This document shows positions 43,270 through 55,003 of a stretch of 64,000 nucleotides of DNA, one piece after another. The stretch is taken from the NCBI GenBank assembly GCA_039000515.1, contig JBCFYV010002255.1:16516890-16580889 (forward strand). Direction: 5' to 3'. Position 1 is the first letter of the stretch; every line of letters begins with the position of its first letter. Below the pieces are notes generated by a model, which saw only the letters and a list, made by a program, of their open reading frames with translations, searched no databases and had not been told where the DNA came from. The translations under genes were made by a program, and so were the position numbers. The DNA is from Timema cristinae. Its lineage: Eukaryota; Arthropoda; Insecta; Phasmatodea; Timematidae.

Positions 43270-43475
43270 AATCTTTAAACCTGAATCAGTGGTCACACGG
43301 GCTAAAATGTCAGGCTCATAATGTATGGTTTAACGGTGAAAGTTAGGTCGGGGATAAAATCTCAGCCGGATATACTGATGTGTTTTTTTTATTAAGCAAG
43401 CGTAGCTACATTTATTCCTCATATCTACCCAATTAGCTAAATCAAGTGCGTAGTCCCAACGAGTAGTAAATGGTG
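43270..43475 (+). mobile_element. SINE D, near full length
   Basis: ATCAGTGGTCACACGGGCTA and AAATGTCAGGCTCATAATG are the D head; TCTCAGCCGGATATACTGAT leads into the body; the tail GTCCCAACGAGTAGTAAATG shows that D once ended in a version of the common tail. Confidence 0.65.
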
Positions 43476-43649
43476 GTGGGAATTAAAAAAATAATCTGTC
43501 TGTGAAATATTTAAGATCAGAGTTCAAGGTAAATGGTGAGAAATATAAATTTAATTAATGATCACCAAAATAAACACTTTTAAAAATGTAAGGTTACAAC
43601 AGAAAGAAGTTATCATAACCTATAATTAATGTATTATTATTACTATTAT

Positions 43650-43900
43650 TTTCGCGTCTTACTACCTGCTAGGATTATAACTTAAGTCTTTATGATAATT
43701 ATTATAAATGGATACGGAGGAGAAAAGAAGGATTTTAGAGTAAATGTACCCGCATTTCCTTCGAAGGATAATGGATATTTTTTTTTATAAGAAAAACCAC
43801 TCTCAGTAGACCCGACCTGGATTCGAACATCAATCTCCTCGTTATCAGCAGGCAAGTCAAACACGAGAGTGACGCCTTAAACTATTTGACCAAAAAAGTT
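43650..43900 (-). mobile_element. SINE C, full length with small insertion
   Basis: Tail at left (CGCGTCTTACTACCTGCTAG), body (CCCGCATTTCCTTCGAAGGA), box B as GATTCGAACATC, head AAACTATTTGACC. AT-rich extra bases lie in the tail region (43688-43712). Confidence 0.72.
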
Positions 43901-44140
43901 GTTATAATTATTTTGAAAGTTTTGAATATTCAAAACTGTACCTCCCGTAAGAAATAGCACTGTGTTTGTTGGTATCTGTTTCTTCAATTATACGGTGCCC
44001 TTAAGTGACAGAATCATGACAAAAAGAGATGTATTTTCTCAAATATTTCCAAATGTGTATTATATTTTGTTTCGTATAAGTGTATTAACGTTTTGTAATC
44101 AAATGCGTTGGGGGAAAATAACTTGTTAAGTAGTTCTAGG

Positions 44141-44545
<405 letters not shown>

Positions 44546-44824
44546 GTAAGCCTAGTTATTCATTAAAAAATCCCATTCTCAATGGTTTATTAGTGTCACT
44601 TTCTTTGTTATAATTTTAAAGATGTATAATCTTAAATTGTTAATAACGATACACGGTGACTTGAGTGAAGAAAATATTCTGTCTACAGTGTTGAGTCATA
44701 AACCTAATGGCTTGTAAGAACTATGAAAATTACTCCAGAGTTGAAAGGTCAGCTGTAGATTTCTTAATGTCATGGTAGCAAAAAAAACCAGAACTATAGA
44801 ACAATCCTTATCCCCCAAGCGTGG

Positions 44825-44940
44825 AACCACATCGTTGATCACACGGTATATTGCGTCAGTCTCTCAATATACTGGTTTGATGGTAATGGGGAGGACAGGT
44901 TTCAAACATTAGGTCAGGTATACTGAGAAATAGATTTTAA
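44825..44940 (+). repeat. SINE C/D head fragment
   Basis: TCGTTGATCACACGGTATAT, TGCGTCAGTCTCTCAATATA, CTGGTTTGATGGTAATGGGG and ACATTAGGTCAGGTATACTG cover head to start of body. The rest is lost. Confidence 0.5.
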
Positions 44941-45109
44941 TTATTGTACCAACAAATTAAAAACAAACCTAAGCTGCATTGCTATAAATGAAAATAAATT
45001 GTAAGGTGTATCCAACAAATTAATCTCTTTTTTTATATTAAAAATATAACCATTTTCTAAAAAAAACTCTCAAGATTTGTGAAACGAAATAATATTGGTC
45101 ATTGTTTTA

Positions 45110-46200
45110 GATACACACCACCAAAGAGCATAAACGAAATTATATATACGGTTAAAGAAATATTGAGAAAATAGGAATATCTCTGATCGCAAAAGAGCAT
45201 AATTTCTATTTTCAAAGAGCTGAATGAAAAAAAAAAATCAACAAATTTGCTAATAGCTCAGAAACTATTGGTATAATAAAATTATATTTCAAATCAAATA
45301 TTTTTATTTTTAATAGTACCTACTAAAATTTTACCATGAAAAGTTATTTCGTGTCTCAAATAGTTGCGGAGATATGATCGAAATCGGAAATTTCCGATTT
45401 ATTAAATGGAAAAATGAGAGTTGTAATTTTGTTTGTAATGTTAAATATTACCTACAAGGCCATGGCAAGGGGGGTTTTGGGGGTTAAAACTCCCCTCGAA
45501 ATGTTATGAACAAAATTATTATTACTATTATTATTAGCACTGCGTTTTACTATGATAAAATAACCCCCAAAATGCTGAAGGAAATTTCTAAATATTTAAG
45601 ACCTCTAGAAGGTCTCTGAAGTGCTTTTTATAGTAACACAGCCCCCTAATTTCTATTTGTATCTTAATTTTGATATTGTTTGAACCATAAATAAAGCCAT
45701 ATATATTTTATTCATAGGTGACCTGGTGGTCTAGGGGTAAGCTGTCGGACTTCTATGCTGGCCGCCGGGGTTCAATCCTCGGTCCCGGAACAGATTTATC
45801 TGATTACCAAACCCTTCCTTCACCTCTGACAAGACATCTTGTGAATGTGGGGAATGCCAGGCCTCCACCGTGGTTCGGATTCCACGTTAAACTGTAGGTC
45901 CATCATTTCATCTCACAATCACCCTACCATTACACATTAGCGTAAGTGCGTACAACCCGAACGGGTAGTAAGACGCGGTGCTAATAATAATAATTGGTAA
46001 AATGGTTTCGGCTCTAGTCCGAGATACAGACAGACAGACGGACGGATGGACGGCATCGCAAAAAAAAAAAAACTTTTTCTGTTTCAGTAGGCCATGAAAA
46101 CGTTGACATTTATCAAAATCTTGAGTTTGATTATTTGACGATCACAGTATCTCTCTCTCTAAGAGGTCAAGAGAAAGTGATAAGATATAGATAAGGCCTA
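45110..46200. repeat. Dispersed repeat family R, copy 4, with a SINE A inside
   Basis: TTTGCTAATAGCTCAGAAAC, TTTTTATTTTTAATAGTACC, AGTTATTTCGTGTC and AATAGTTGCGGAGATATGAT match copy 1. After the guest SINE, GGCTCTAGTCCGAGATACAG and CATGAAAACGTTGACATTTA match 530-620. A minor TTA-run with AGCACTGCGTTTTACTA (45518-45553) may be another tail-only SINE piece. Confidence 0.6.
45717..45994 (+). mobile_element. SINE A, full length, inside repeat R
   Basis: Complete from GGTGACCTGGTGGTCTAGGG to the hairpin tail and a short TAA run. No clear duplication. Confidence 0.92.
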
Positions 46201-46557
46201 CAATCCGAGATAGTTTAATTTTATGGAACTAAACACATTTGAAAAACTGCATGAAGTGTAAGTCAATATAAAGTATCCACGAGTATTAAAGGTTTAGAAA
46301 TATTTCAATACGAACTTCGAGACTTTAAATTACACCCAATCAGTGACGTTTGTATGCCACATTTGTTCTAAGGTATCCTAACTGTAACAGTTTACAGTTA
46401 ATTTGCATATTCCATTTTTGTAATTATTGTTCAAGTGTTCAAATGTTTTTATCCTTGATCTTAAGACATAAAACTTAGTACATTTATACCTATATACATT
46501 TATACATTAAAACATATATACAAGCATACACATAATTATTTACACACACACACATAT

Positions 46558-46805
46558 ATCTATATGGCCACGTGGTCTAAAGCGCTAATCTTGCATTAGA
46601 CTAGACTGTCGATGACAGAGAGATTGAAGTTCGAATCTCGGTCGGGTGTACTTAGGGTAGTTTTCCCAAAATAGTTTTCTACTCTCCCTCCATGTAAATG
46701 TTGGTACACTTCCTATAAATATAACCTCTTTAATCTCTAAGACCATTAACGTAAATATTACATAAATTATTACCCGAACGAGTAGTAAGATGTATTGCTA
46801 AGAAC
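46558..46805 (+). mobile_element. SINE C, full length
   Basis: ATGGCCACGTGGTCTAAAGC (box A), GAAGTTCGAATCTCGGTCGG (box B), CTCCCTCCATGTAAATGTTG (body), tail ATTACCCGAACGAGTAGTAA and GATGTATTGCTAA. The hairpin has one mismatch. Confidence 0.8.
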
Positions 46806-46994
46806 AAATAAAAATTTAAAGTCAAAATCCACTCTTTCACTCATCACGCTATTTTCCCAACGCCTGGGTATGGAAACTTAAATTTTGCATGAAGGTACCT
46901 TTTAAGCCCTAAACAAGAGATAACACTTTTTTTTTTAATTTGACCTCCAAGGAGTGAACTGTGATTTTCTATTTTCCAAAATATTTCTGTAACT

Positions 46995-46998
<4 letters not shown>

Positions 46999-47042
<44 letters not shown>
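46999..47042. repeat. (AT)n microsatellite
   Basis: About 44 bp of alternating AT. Tyr/Ile open frames across it on both strands are artefacts. Confidence 0.95.
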
Positions 47043-47044
<2 letters not shown>

Positions 47045-47373
47045 CATATATCATATGTATACATAAATATATTTGTTTGTTTTTTATGTAAATATTGCCA
47101 TGTTGATGGATTGCGTTTATTTGTGCACTCAAACAAGATAAGATATTTCATATATTTTATTTTATTTATTAACTAATATCATATTTTTTGTGGTTGCCAT
47201 AGCTAGGCTCAAGACTGTAAAAAGAGAAACTATCAAAAAGTGGGCAGCCAGTTGTTGAACGTTCTAATTTGACTAAATTTTGGTGATTCTTAACCGTTCA
47301 AAGAACGGTTCAAACTTCTAGCATGTATATGTGTGCATGGTAAATAAGAATACATATACATCTAAATACGTAA

Positions 47374-47634
47374 GGTGTCAGACTTCTATGCTGGCGGCCG
47401 GGGTTCAATCCTCGGTCCCGACACAGATTTATCTGATTCCCAAACCCTTCCTTCACCTCTGACAAGACTTCTTGTGAATGTGGGGAATGCCAGGTCTCCG
47501 CCGTGGTTCGGATTCCACGTCAAACTGTAGGTCCTTCATTTCATCTCACAATCACCCTTCCATTACACATTAGCGTAAGTGCGTATAACCCGAATGGGTA
47601 GTAAGACGCGGTGCTAATAATCAATAATAATCAA
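47374..47634 (+). mobile_element. SINE A, missing box A
   Basis: Begins at GGTGTCAGACTTCTATGCTG, a few bases into the head. Perfect 12-bp duplication CTAAATACGTAA (47362-47373 and 47635-47646). The TAA run is interrupted by ATCAATAATAATC. Confidence 0.93.
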
Positions 47635-47649
47635 CTAAATACGTAATAT

Positions 47650-48300
47650 ATATATATACATCAATACAAAGAAAATTTTATACATACATTCATAAATACA
47701 TACATTTGTTACACGAAATAATATTTTGGTTATTAGAGCGTATTCGAAAGAAACAGTCATTCACTAAGTGATACGTGCAAATATTCATAAATCATAACAT
47801 ATTATTTGTTCCGGCAAGGCTATAAAGATCACGGACAACATGTGATCGCCTGAGGAACTATTGAATGTATACGTAGACCGATGTGTGTATTTACCAAAGT
47901 ATTCGTACACTTTAAAACATGTGTTGTTTATAATTATTATTAATTTAATACAATATTTGGGTTATTTGGCCTTTGGGGTTTGTAACATAATAATAGGATT
48001 TTCGCCTATAAACCATTATTATAAAGATAAATATTATTAGCAAAGTTAAATTTTTACAGGAAGGTCCTTTTTATATAAATACAAATATAATATTTCGTGG
48101 CCAAATTTTATATCATTTTATTTCCCTATTTGAGGTCATAACTCAGTTACTTTCGAGATCTTCCTGGACCGTGAAAAAATATATTATACCTGAATAGGTA
48201 GAAATACGGGGTGATAAAAAAACTTTCCAAATGTCAGTCATGTGATGTGTAGCTGAAACTTTTGATAGATATTACAAATAATTTTAAGATAACACTAATA
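47650..48300. other. No gene recognised
   Basis: AT-rich; nothing supported. Confidence 0.5.
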
Positions 48301-48309
48301 ATATATATA

Positions 48310-48815
48310 TTTTTAGCCCAGCGTCTTACTACCCGTTTGGGATATACACTTATGTACTAATTCCGCGGCCGGGGTTCGATCCTCGGTCCTGGCACAGATT
48401 TATCTGATTTCCAAACCCTTCCTACACCTCTGACAAGACATCTTGTGAATGTGTGGAATGCCAGGTCGCCACCGTGGTTCGGATTCCACGTTAAGCTGTA
48501 AGTCCTCCATTTCATCTCACAATCACCCTACCATTACACATTAGCGTAAGTGCGTATAACCCGAACGGGTAGTAAGACGCGGTGCTAATAATAATAGTAA
48601 TAATAATAATACTAATTCCGATAATGGTTTAATGGATTAAGATGGTTATAACCATAGGAAGTGTACCGCATTTGCGTGGAGGAAGATTGGAAAACCATTT
48701 TGAAAAACCTGTTTAAGTGCACCCAACCGAGCTTCTCGCCTCGAAGCCCCCATCATCAATAGTCTAGTCTACTGTGCGAGTAACGCGTTAGACCACGTTG
48801 CCAACAAATCAGGGA
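48310..48815 (-). mobile_element. SINE C hosting a SINE A
   Basis: C tail (GCGTCTTACTACCCGTTTGG) before the guest; body (CATTTGCGTGGAGGAAGATT) and head (minus strand GTGGTCTAACGCGTTACTCG) after it. Restores to one C copy when the guest is removed. Confidence 0.85.
48366..48609 (+). mobile_element. SINE A, truncated in head, nested in SINE C
   Basis: Starts at CGGCCGGGGTTCGATCCTC or a base or two later, i.e. at box B. Perfect 11-bp duplication TACTAATTCCG (48355-48365 and 48610-48620). Confidence 0.94.
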
Positions 48816-48819
48816 TGTT

Positions 48820-49515
48820 ATCAATGTTGACAGCAAATAAATTCGTATTTTATAAAAAAACTAATTAATAATAGACTATAATTAAATTAATGGAGTAAGT
48901 ATGAGGAAGGTAGAATCTAAAGGAAGAGAGGGAATCAATTTTAGAACGAAAAAATCTTAAGATATCTGGCAGGCATTGAAATTTTAACATCCCTCTCACC
49001 GGTAAAACAGACGTAACGAGACTTATAAGCTTTTGAGCGCTTCTATCTGCGTCCTAAAGGAATGATTTTCAAACAGAATTTACGTCTTGGTTCTTTTTTT
49101 TACTCCCCATACAAAATTGGTCACACCTACTTAAAACTATTATAGCCTATTTATGAGGTGTCAAACTAGATCATTAGATTTAAAAAAAATTAAATCCGTG
49201 AGAATCTCCGGCCACACCTTTAAAATGTTGGAAACACTCCAGTAAATATTCTGAAAAGCCCCCGATGAATCAGTCTTGACTTCATTAATTTGACCCCGCG
49301 TATGACAAATCGTTTATGAAAAGGTCAATTTCATCTCAGCTACAACGTTAGTTTGAAGGTGCTGCGTGTTAGTCGAATCGTAATAAAAAAAAAATGCTAG
49401 GTGGATATACTGAAGGTAATCATTTCATAAATTGCTTCAAACTTTCTTTCCCTATAGATGCAGGTATATTTCTTTTAATTTATACATTTATTTAATTAAA
49501 TCTTTTTTTGTGGTA
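48820..49515. other. No gene; one SINE body trace
   Basis: A weak SINE C/D body trace lies at 49395-49500 (GGTGGATATACTGAAGGTAA). Otherwise nothing recognised. Confidence 0.4.
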
Positions 49516-49527
49516 CGTCTTATTATA

Positions 49528-49806
49528 TTATTATTATTAGCACCGCGTCTTACTACCCGTTCGGGTTATACGCACTTACGATAATGTGTAAATGGTAGGG
49601 TGATTGTGAATTGAAATGAAGGACCAACAGTTTAACGTGGAATCCGAACAACGGTGGAGGCCTGGCATTCCCCACATTCACAAGATGTCTTGTCAGAGGT
49701 GAAGGAAGGGTTTGGAAATCAGATAAATCTGTGCCGGGACCGAGGATTGAACCCCTGACCCCCAGCACAGAAGTCTGACACATTACCCCTAGACCACCAG
49801 GTCACC
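49528..49806 (-). mobile_element. SINE A, full length
   Basis: Complete. Perfect 11-bp duplication GTCTTATTATA (49517-49527 and 49807-49817). Confidence 0.95.
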
Positions 49807-49819
49807 GTCTTATTATACA

Positions 49820-50725
49820 TAGAAGAAGGTACAAGAAATATGGATAGAAACACATAAAAGGGTATGAAAACAATGTGGTTTTTACAATGAAAAGAATAAC
49901 ACAGTTCACACTTTAAATTGCTACCCCTGGGCTGCCTCTTGGAGAAAATCGATTGTTACTGCCCAATCTATTATAAATTCTTATCAATATCAGCTATTAG
50001 TTAACTACCCCAAAGTAAGTTTAGTTCATTTAAAAAAAACTGATTTGTATATTGAAACCCTCTCCAAATATGATTTTTAAACAAAATTACTATACCATTT
50101 CTAAAAAAATTACCGTAAAAAAAATTAGTCAAACGTAAACCACCCACAACTGATTATTTTGATAAAAACTACTATATGATATTATCAACCTTAAAACATT
50201 TCTTAGTTATATATCCATTTTGAACATAAAGCTAAGGCCATTTTTAAAAAATTTAAAATTTTCTAAAATTTATTATCAATAAAATACTTGAATAACTTTT
50301 TCCCACAGTGCTACTAATATCCCCCTGCTATGTACATCTTAAGCTAAAATGTCCATACCATTTTCAGAAAATTTCAAATTTTCAAGAATAAATCAGCAGT
50401 AAAATACACTTAAATCAACTTTTCTCTGAAAAACAAATATAAATTGCTACGATTTAACTTACCATACTAAACACGCTCCAGTTATATATTTTTACACACC
50501 TGTAAATTGTAACAGGCATATTTGAAAATTTAGAATTTTCAAACATCAGTCATTGGTTAATAATCCTCAATGTTAAAGCTTGAATGAAACTACCATTTGG
50601 CATATGACCAATAAATATAAAGTTTGAATAAAATAAATCAAACCGAATGGCCAGTAGTCACGGGTACATACATACAGATAGATGGGTAGACATACAAACA
50701 TTCAGAACGACAGATATAATAATAA
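49820..50725. other. No gene recognised
   Basis: AT-rich with repeated AAATTTTCTAAAATTT-like phrases; the end (50635-50705) has a simple ACATACATACAGATAGATGG stretch like that of repeat R near 46020. Not assigned. Confidence 0.4.
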
Positions 50726-50729
50726 TTAT

Positions 50730-51085
50730 TATTATTATCAGGTGTTCTGTCTTATGACAGGCCCATTCCTTTTGTCAGTGAACTTAGACCTCCAATGCCC
50801 CCATTCTTCTGCCTCCTCCTTCATCTCTCAGAATGTTCTTCTTTCCTCCAAGTCATTCAATGTTTGAATCTTTCCTAAGCTCCTCTTTCCCTCATACTTT
50901 CCTTCTATGATGTAGTTCAGAAGACAGTTCCTCCTAAGGATGTGTTTGATCCAATTTTATTTGTACCGGGGAATCACATCCAAAATGGTTATCTTTTCAC
51001 CCACTCTTCTCAGGACTTCTTAATTTCTCACCCTGTTTGTCCACCTGATCTTCTCAAGTATTTTAATGCACCATATTTCTAAACT
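50730..51085 (-). pseudogene. LINE L1, C-terminal remnant and 3' end
   Basis: Minus-strand phrases EIWCIKILEKIRWTNRVRN, EVLRRVGEKITILDVIPRYK, NWIKHILRRNCLLN and GKRSLGKIQTLNDLEERR extend further 5' than the other L1 pieces, with stops. The 3' end reads GTTCACTGACAAAAGGAATG, CTGTCATAAGACAG, AACACCTGATAATAATAA. The leading phrase matches the MWCW-R-MEKI-WT-R-RNE-VL block usual in this LINE type. Confidence 0.85.
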
Positions 51086-51307
51086 CTCTAGGTAAATAGA
51101 ATTATAAGACCTACATTTTTTAGTCCTAGGTCACAAAAAAAAACATGAAAATATACCAAAATGTTGAGACCGAAAATTTTCACAATTGCAAAACTTTGTT
51201 TACATAGGAAATTTAAAGACTGAAAAGAAGGAAGAGGATTAATTTAAAACGCTGTAACATGACACACAGTTTTCATAACTCCCCCTTGCTAAATTCACCA
51301 TCTTTAA

Positions 51308-52095
51308 AGCTGCATTCAGACTACGCTGACGTTTCGTGTTAGCACGTGTTATGACGGTTTAGTGAAAAACCCATTCCACTAAATTATATGGAAGGGCTCA
51401 CCCTGCTGTGATATGTTGTGTTGTGACATGTTATGTGTTATCTGACACCAGAATGCGTGTTAACATGCCGTGACACGAATCATCGCAAGATCTGGACATT
51501 TAGATTTTCGTCAGACATGTTAAAGCATCAGAACGTGACATTAGAATTTTGGTTGATTTAAGCAGAATTTTGTGAGATATTGAAAATAATGGATGAGGAA
51601 GCTGTAAATGAGTATGTACGGAGTGTTGCATTTTTCTAGTTTTAAATTCGCAATTTTTTCAGTAGGGTAGAAAACTCTTTTACTGGCATCATTGTGTACA
51701 TTTTGAAACGCTATTCATCTTTCAAATGTTTGGGCCATAAATTCACCAAATTCACACCTATCGGCATTTATGGGATGTATCCAATCTCTCGTGTGTTCCA
51801 GAGCGAATAAAAAACTAAGAGCGATTACAATATCCTCCTCTTCGTCAGTTCAGGCAATATTCTTTTATCCATTTTGATACGGTCCACCAGAAAATTTGAT
51901 TAAACGAATCGTACACAAAATGGTGTGCTCTGAACAGAACCAAGAAGTCAACTGACAACAATTCTGTGTACAAGCGACACAATACTGTTATAAGATACAT
52001 CAGAGCAATGTGGTCACTTGAAGTTGATGTGTTGTGTTTTCCATATTATGTTGACACGTGTTGACACGAAACATCAGCGTAGTCTGTAGGCCGCT
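51308..52095 (-). mobile_element. Harbinger-like DNA element with transposase remnant
   Basis: Facing ends: CATTCAGACTACGCTGACGT then TTCGTGTTAGCACGTGTT at left, and AACACGTGTTGACACGAAAC then ATCAGCGTAGTCTGTAGGCC at right, about 45 bp with several mismatches. The flanks TTTAAAGC and GCTTTAAA do not allow TTAA to be told from a 3-bp duplication. A minus-strand reading of about 51650-51850 gives EHTRDWIHPINADRCEFGEF, resembling the RxWVHPI-xxR--xGE- N-terminal motif of PIF/Harbinger transposases. The catalytic DDE part is absent, so the copy is non-autonomous. Confidence 0.7.
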
Positions 52096-52271
52096 TTAAA
52101 CAGCTTACCATCATTAAGATGATCAATTATCTTTAAAATAACCAAATTCAAATCCCAGTCAGGACGAATATTTTAGTGCCGTGAAAAACACATGAGGTAC
52201 TCACGATTTTTTTTATGTTAGAAGCAACACCTGTCATTTAATCAGCTTTCAATTAAATAACGATAGTAAAG

Positions 52272-52571
52272 TAAGATTATTATTATTATTAGCACCGTGC
52301 CTTACTACCCGTTCGGGTTATACGCATTTACTCTCGTGTTTAATGGTAAGGTGATTGTGAGATTAAATAGAGGGCCTACAGTTTAACGTGGGATCCGAAC
52401 CACGGTGGAGGCCTGGCATTCCCCACATTAACAAGTTGTGATTAATATACGTCTTGTCAGAGGTTGAAGGAAGGGTTTGGTAATCGGATAAATCCGTTCC
52501 GGGACAGAAGATTGAACCCCGGACCTCCAACACAGAAATCTTAGACCTTAACCCTAGACCGCCAGGTCACC
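52272..52571 (-). mobile_element. SINE A2 subtype, full length
   Basis: Minus-strand copy with the subtype block GTTGTGATTAATATACG. Perfect 13-bp duplication AACGATAGTAAAG (52259-52271 and 52572-52584). More changed than most A copies despite the perfect duplication. Confidence 0.93.
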
Positions 52572-52589
52572 AACGATAGTAAAGGGTAG

Positions 52590-53475
52590 TTAAAATATTG
52601 CTTAGGCTTATTTGCAAATTTAAATTAAGTATATTATATTTATATTGGAAGAGAGTCTATAATTTTTTTGACGGGTTCATAATATTCTAGAAACCCAACA
52701 AACTTTCCTGAATCCCCCTTTCAACATCAAGGCCAACACTTTTTATTGGCTCGACTTTTAAATGAAAGTCGGTACAAATAAGATATTGGAGGGATTGTCA
52801 AAGGAGCAGGGGATTTAAATAAGGTGATAACCTGATGGGATTTACAGTGGTACCACATACTACGGTGTTTTGTAGCCTGATTTTTGTTGGAAGAACAGTA
52901 GAGAACACTCAAACATATTTATTTTTAGCCAAAATTGATGACATTTTACAATATTATTTGTGGTATTCTATGGGTATTTATAATATCTATCAAATATGAC
53001 AACTGAAGATGACATGACTTCGTGTATGAATATATTAAATTTGTTTTAGTAAGTTTAGTAACTAACTTCTACTGTTCTTCCTACCTAAATCATACTACAT
53101 AATGACCTTGTACATGGAGAAGTATCCGGCTCTTTCAGATAACTTCCCAGGGTGTCTCAAACTTATGTGGGTGTCTCAGAGGTGTGGCTTTATTGGAGGC
53201 CCCTTAAATAGAGAAAAGAAGTCGTTTTCTCTATGGTATGGAAGGGGAGGAGGGGAGGGGTAGAGGAGGTTAGGTCACGGGATCACCCCCTATTTGGCTC
53301 GACCTTGCTTTTACTTCTCATAGCCTGGGATTTTTCAATACACAGACACAAAGATAATATTTTATTAGTAGGTACCTATATATTTTTGCGTGAAATAAAA
53401 TAATCGTTCATAAATACTTCATTATAAGAATGTGTAAGACCACATATGTATGTGTGTATATATATATATACACCA
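52590..53475. other. No gene recognised
   Basis: AT-rich with a purine-rich patch at 53238-53275. A 61-codon minus frame (52727-52912) is unrecognised. Confidence 0.45.
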
Positions 53476-53479
53476 CGCT

Positions 53480-53795
53480 AGCAAACCGACCCCTTGGTGT
53501 AGTAGTAATCGCACCCAGCTACGAGTATAGGGATCCCAGGTTCGAATCCCAGCTGGTACCTTGTGTATTTTTCCCGAAAGGGGAATTGTCCCAAATGTCA
53601 CCAGGGTTTGTTTACTTAATCTTAAGTTAGATTTAAGTGTCTCCACTGATTCCTCGCAATCAGCATCAACTCATCTTGTTGAAACACGTAAAGAACCTCC
53701 ACTGAAAGGATGTACGATTAGTACATTCGGGAATCCCCTGGGTAACGGTTCGTTAGTACTGGCTAATACTTACACTACTGGGCGAAAAGCGATGT
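53480..53795 (+). mobile_element. SINE E, full length, reference copy
   Basis: Head CCCCTTGGTGTAGTAGTAAT and CGCACCCAGCTACG, then CCCAGGTTCGAATCCCAGC (box B) and GGTACCTTG; the distance and order match a class I tRNA. Body: CCAGGGTTTGTTTACTTAAT, CACTGATTCCTCGC, GGATGTACGATTAGTACATT, GTTAGTACTGGCTAATACTT. It ends at GGGCGAAA without the common hairpin tail. Confidence 0.85.
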
Positions 53796-53877
53796 ATCTC
53801 AGACTCTCAATATTATTATTAATTATTGTTATTAACATAACAGATCTATATTAGAAACACTGTATGAATATAAATTT

Positions 53878-54060
53878 AAGCTGAATTGGTGATCACGTGG
53901 ACTAAACGGCAATCTCATCTTTGTCTTGCTTTCTGGCCATGAGGAGTCAGGATTATAACCCGGCTGAGTGTATTAAATATTTTTTCGCTCTCTCTCTCTC
54001 TCTCTCTTTATATATATTATATATATATATACACGTTTGTGTACATTTCCTATAGACCAC
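53878..54060 (+). mobile_element. SINE D with microsatellite
   Basis: GAATTGGTGATCACGTGGAC and TAAACGGCAATCTCATC form the head; AACCCGGCTGAGTGTATTAA leads to the body, which is replaced by (CT)n and (AT)n runs at 53985-54030. Confidence 0.6.
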
Positions 54061-54104
54061 ATCTTACTCACCCCTATTTTTATTGATAAATTATCTGTGG
54101 ATAA

Positions 54105-54335
54105 GCCCGCTAAAGTGCCCAAATGGTCTAAGGCGTCACTCTCACAATAGACTGGACTTCCGATAACGGGAGTGATCTAGGTTTTTCCTAAATAGTTTCC
54201 CCACTTTTCCTTCACGCAAATTCGTGCACACTTTCTCTAAATATAACCTTCCTAATCCCTTAAAAAAAACATTAGCGCAATTAGTACTAAAGCGCACAAC
54301 ACAAATGGTTAGTAAGACGTGGTGCTAAAAAATAT
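54105..54335 (+). mobile_element. SINE C, box B deleted
   Basis: CCAAATGGTCTAAGGCGTCA (box A) and GACTTCCGATAACGGGAGTG, then directly GGTTTTTCCTAAATAG; about 40 bp holding box B and the start of the body are gone. Tail: AACACAAATGGTTAGTAAGA and CGTGGTGCT. Confidence 0.72.
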
Positions 54336-54339
54336 ATAG

Positions 54340-55000
54340 TTATTCCCTCCGGACGCAACCCTCTCCAGCTTAGTTCTACAACCAGATAAGCAAAGAGATT
54401 ACAAAGTTCATTGTCTACATTATTTTCACATTCCCGACAACTGTGTGTTGAAAATGTTTATGTTTGAGCATCTATGCATTTATTGTGTAGTAGTAGTTTA
54501 AAAATAAGCCTATTCAACATAAACACCTAAAAAAAATGATCAAAAAAAAAAGGAGTAAATTTGCTTTAATTTAACTTGTGAATTTTTACTTTTCAATTAA
54601 AGTGTTAATTTCCAAATTACTAATCGTTTAATTGTTTCTGCTTCACCATGTATATAAACTTTGTCTGTGATGTACAAAAGAAAGAGAAAAAGATTACGTC
54701 ATCAAAATCTGGGCTCTGCCACTGTATCCTACCACCAATAAAAGAGAAACATCATCACTTCCATCGAAGACGGATCGATGGTATAAGGAACTAGACTAGT
54801 TGACACTGTGGTAGACAGGTTTGCACACCACCAGGTCGTTAAGTTAGGAACTGTGCTCGACTAATGGAGTCATAACTAACCATCCACACAACCTTGATAT
54901 GGAAATGTCACTCCGATACATTTCAAACAAGGATGTCGTTAGAATCAAATAGCCGAAGCTTATGGTGTAAGCATTTAGTGAGGGATTACACCACTCAGAT
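54340..55000. other. No gene recognised
   Basis: No exon, RNA gene or repeat end supported. Confidence 0.45.
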
Positions 55001-55003
55001 ATC

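Noticed and set aside
46935..47176. Tyr/Ile repeat proteins on both strands
   Set aside because: Translations of an (AT)n microsatellite.
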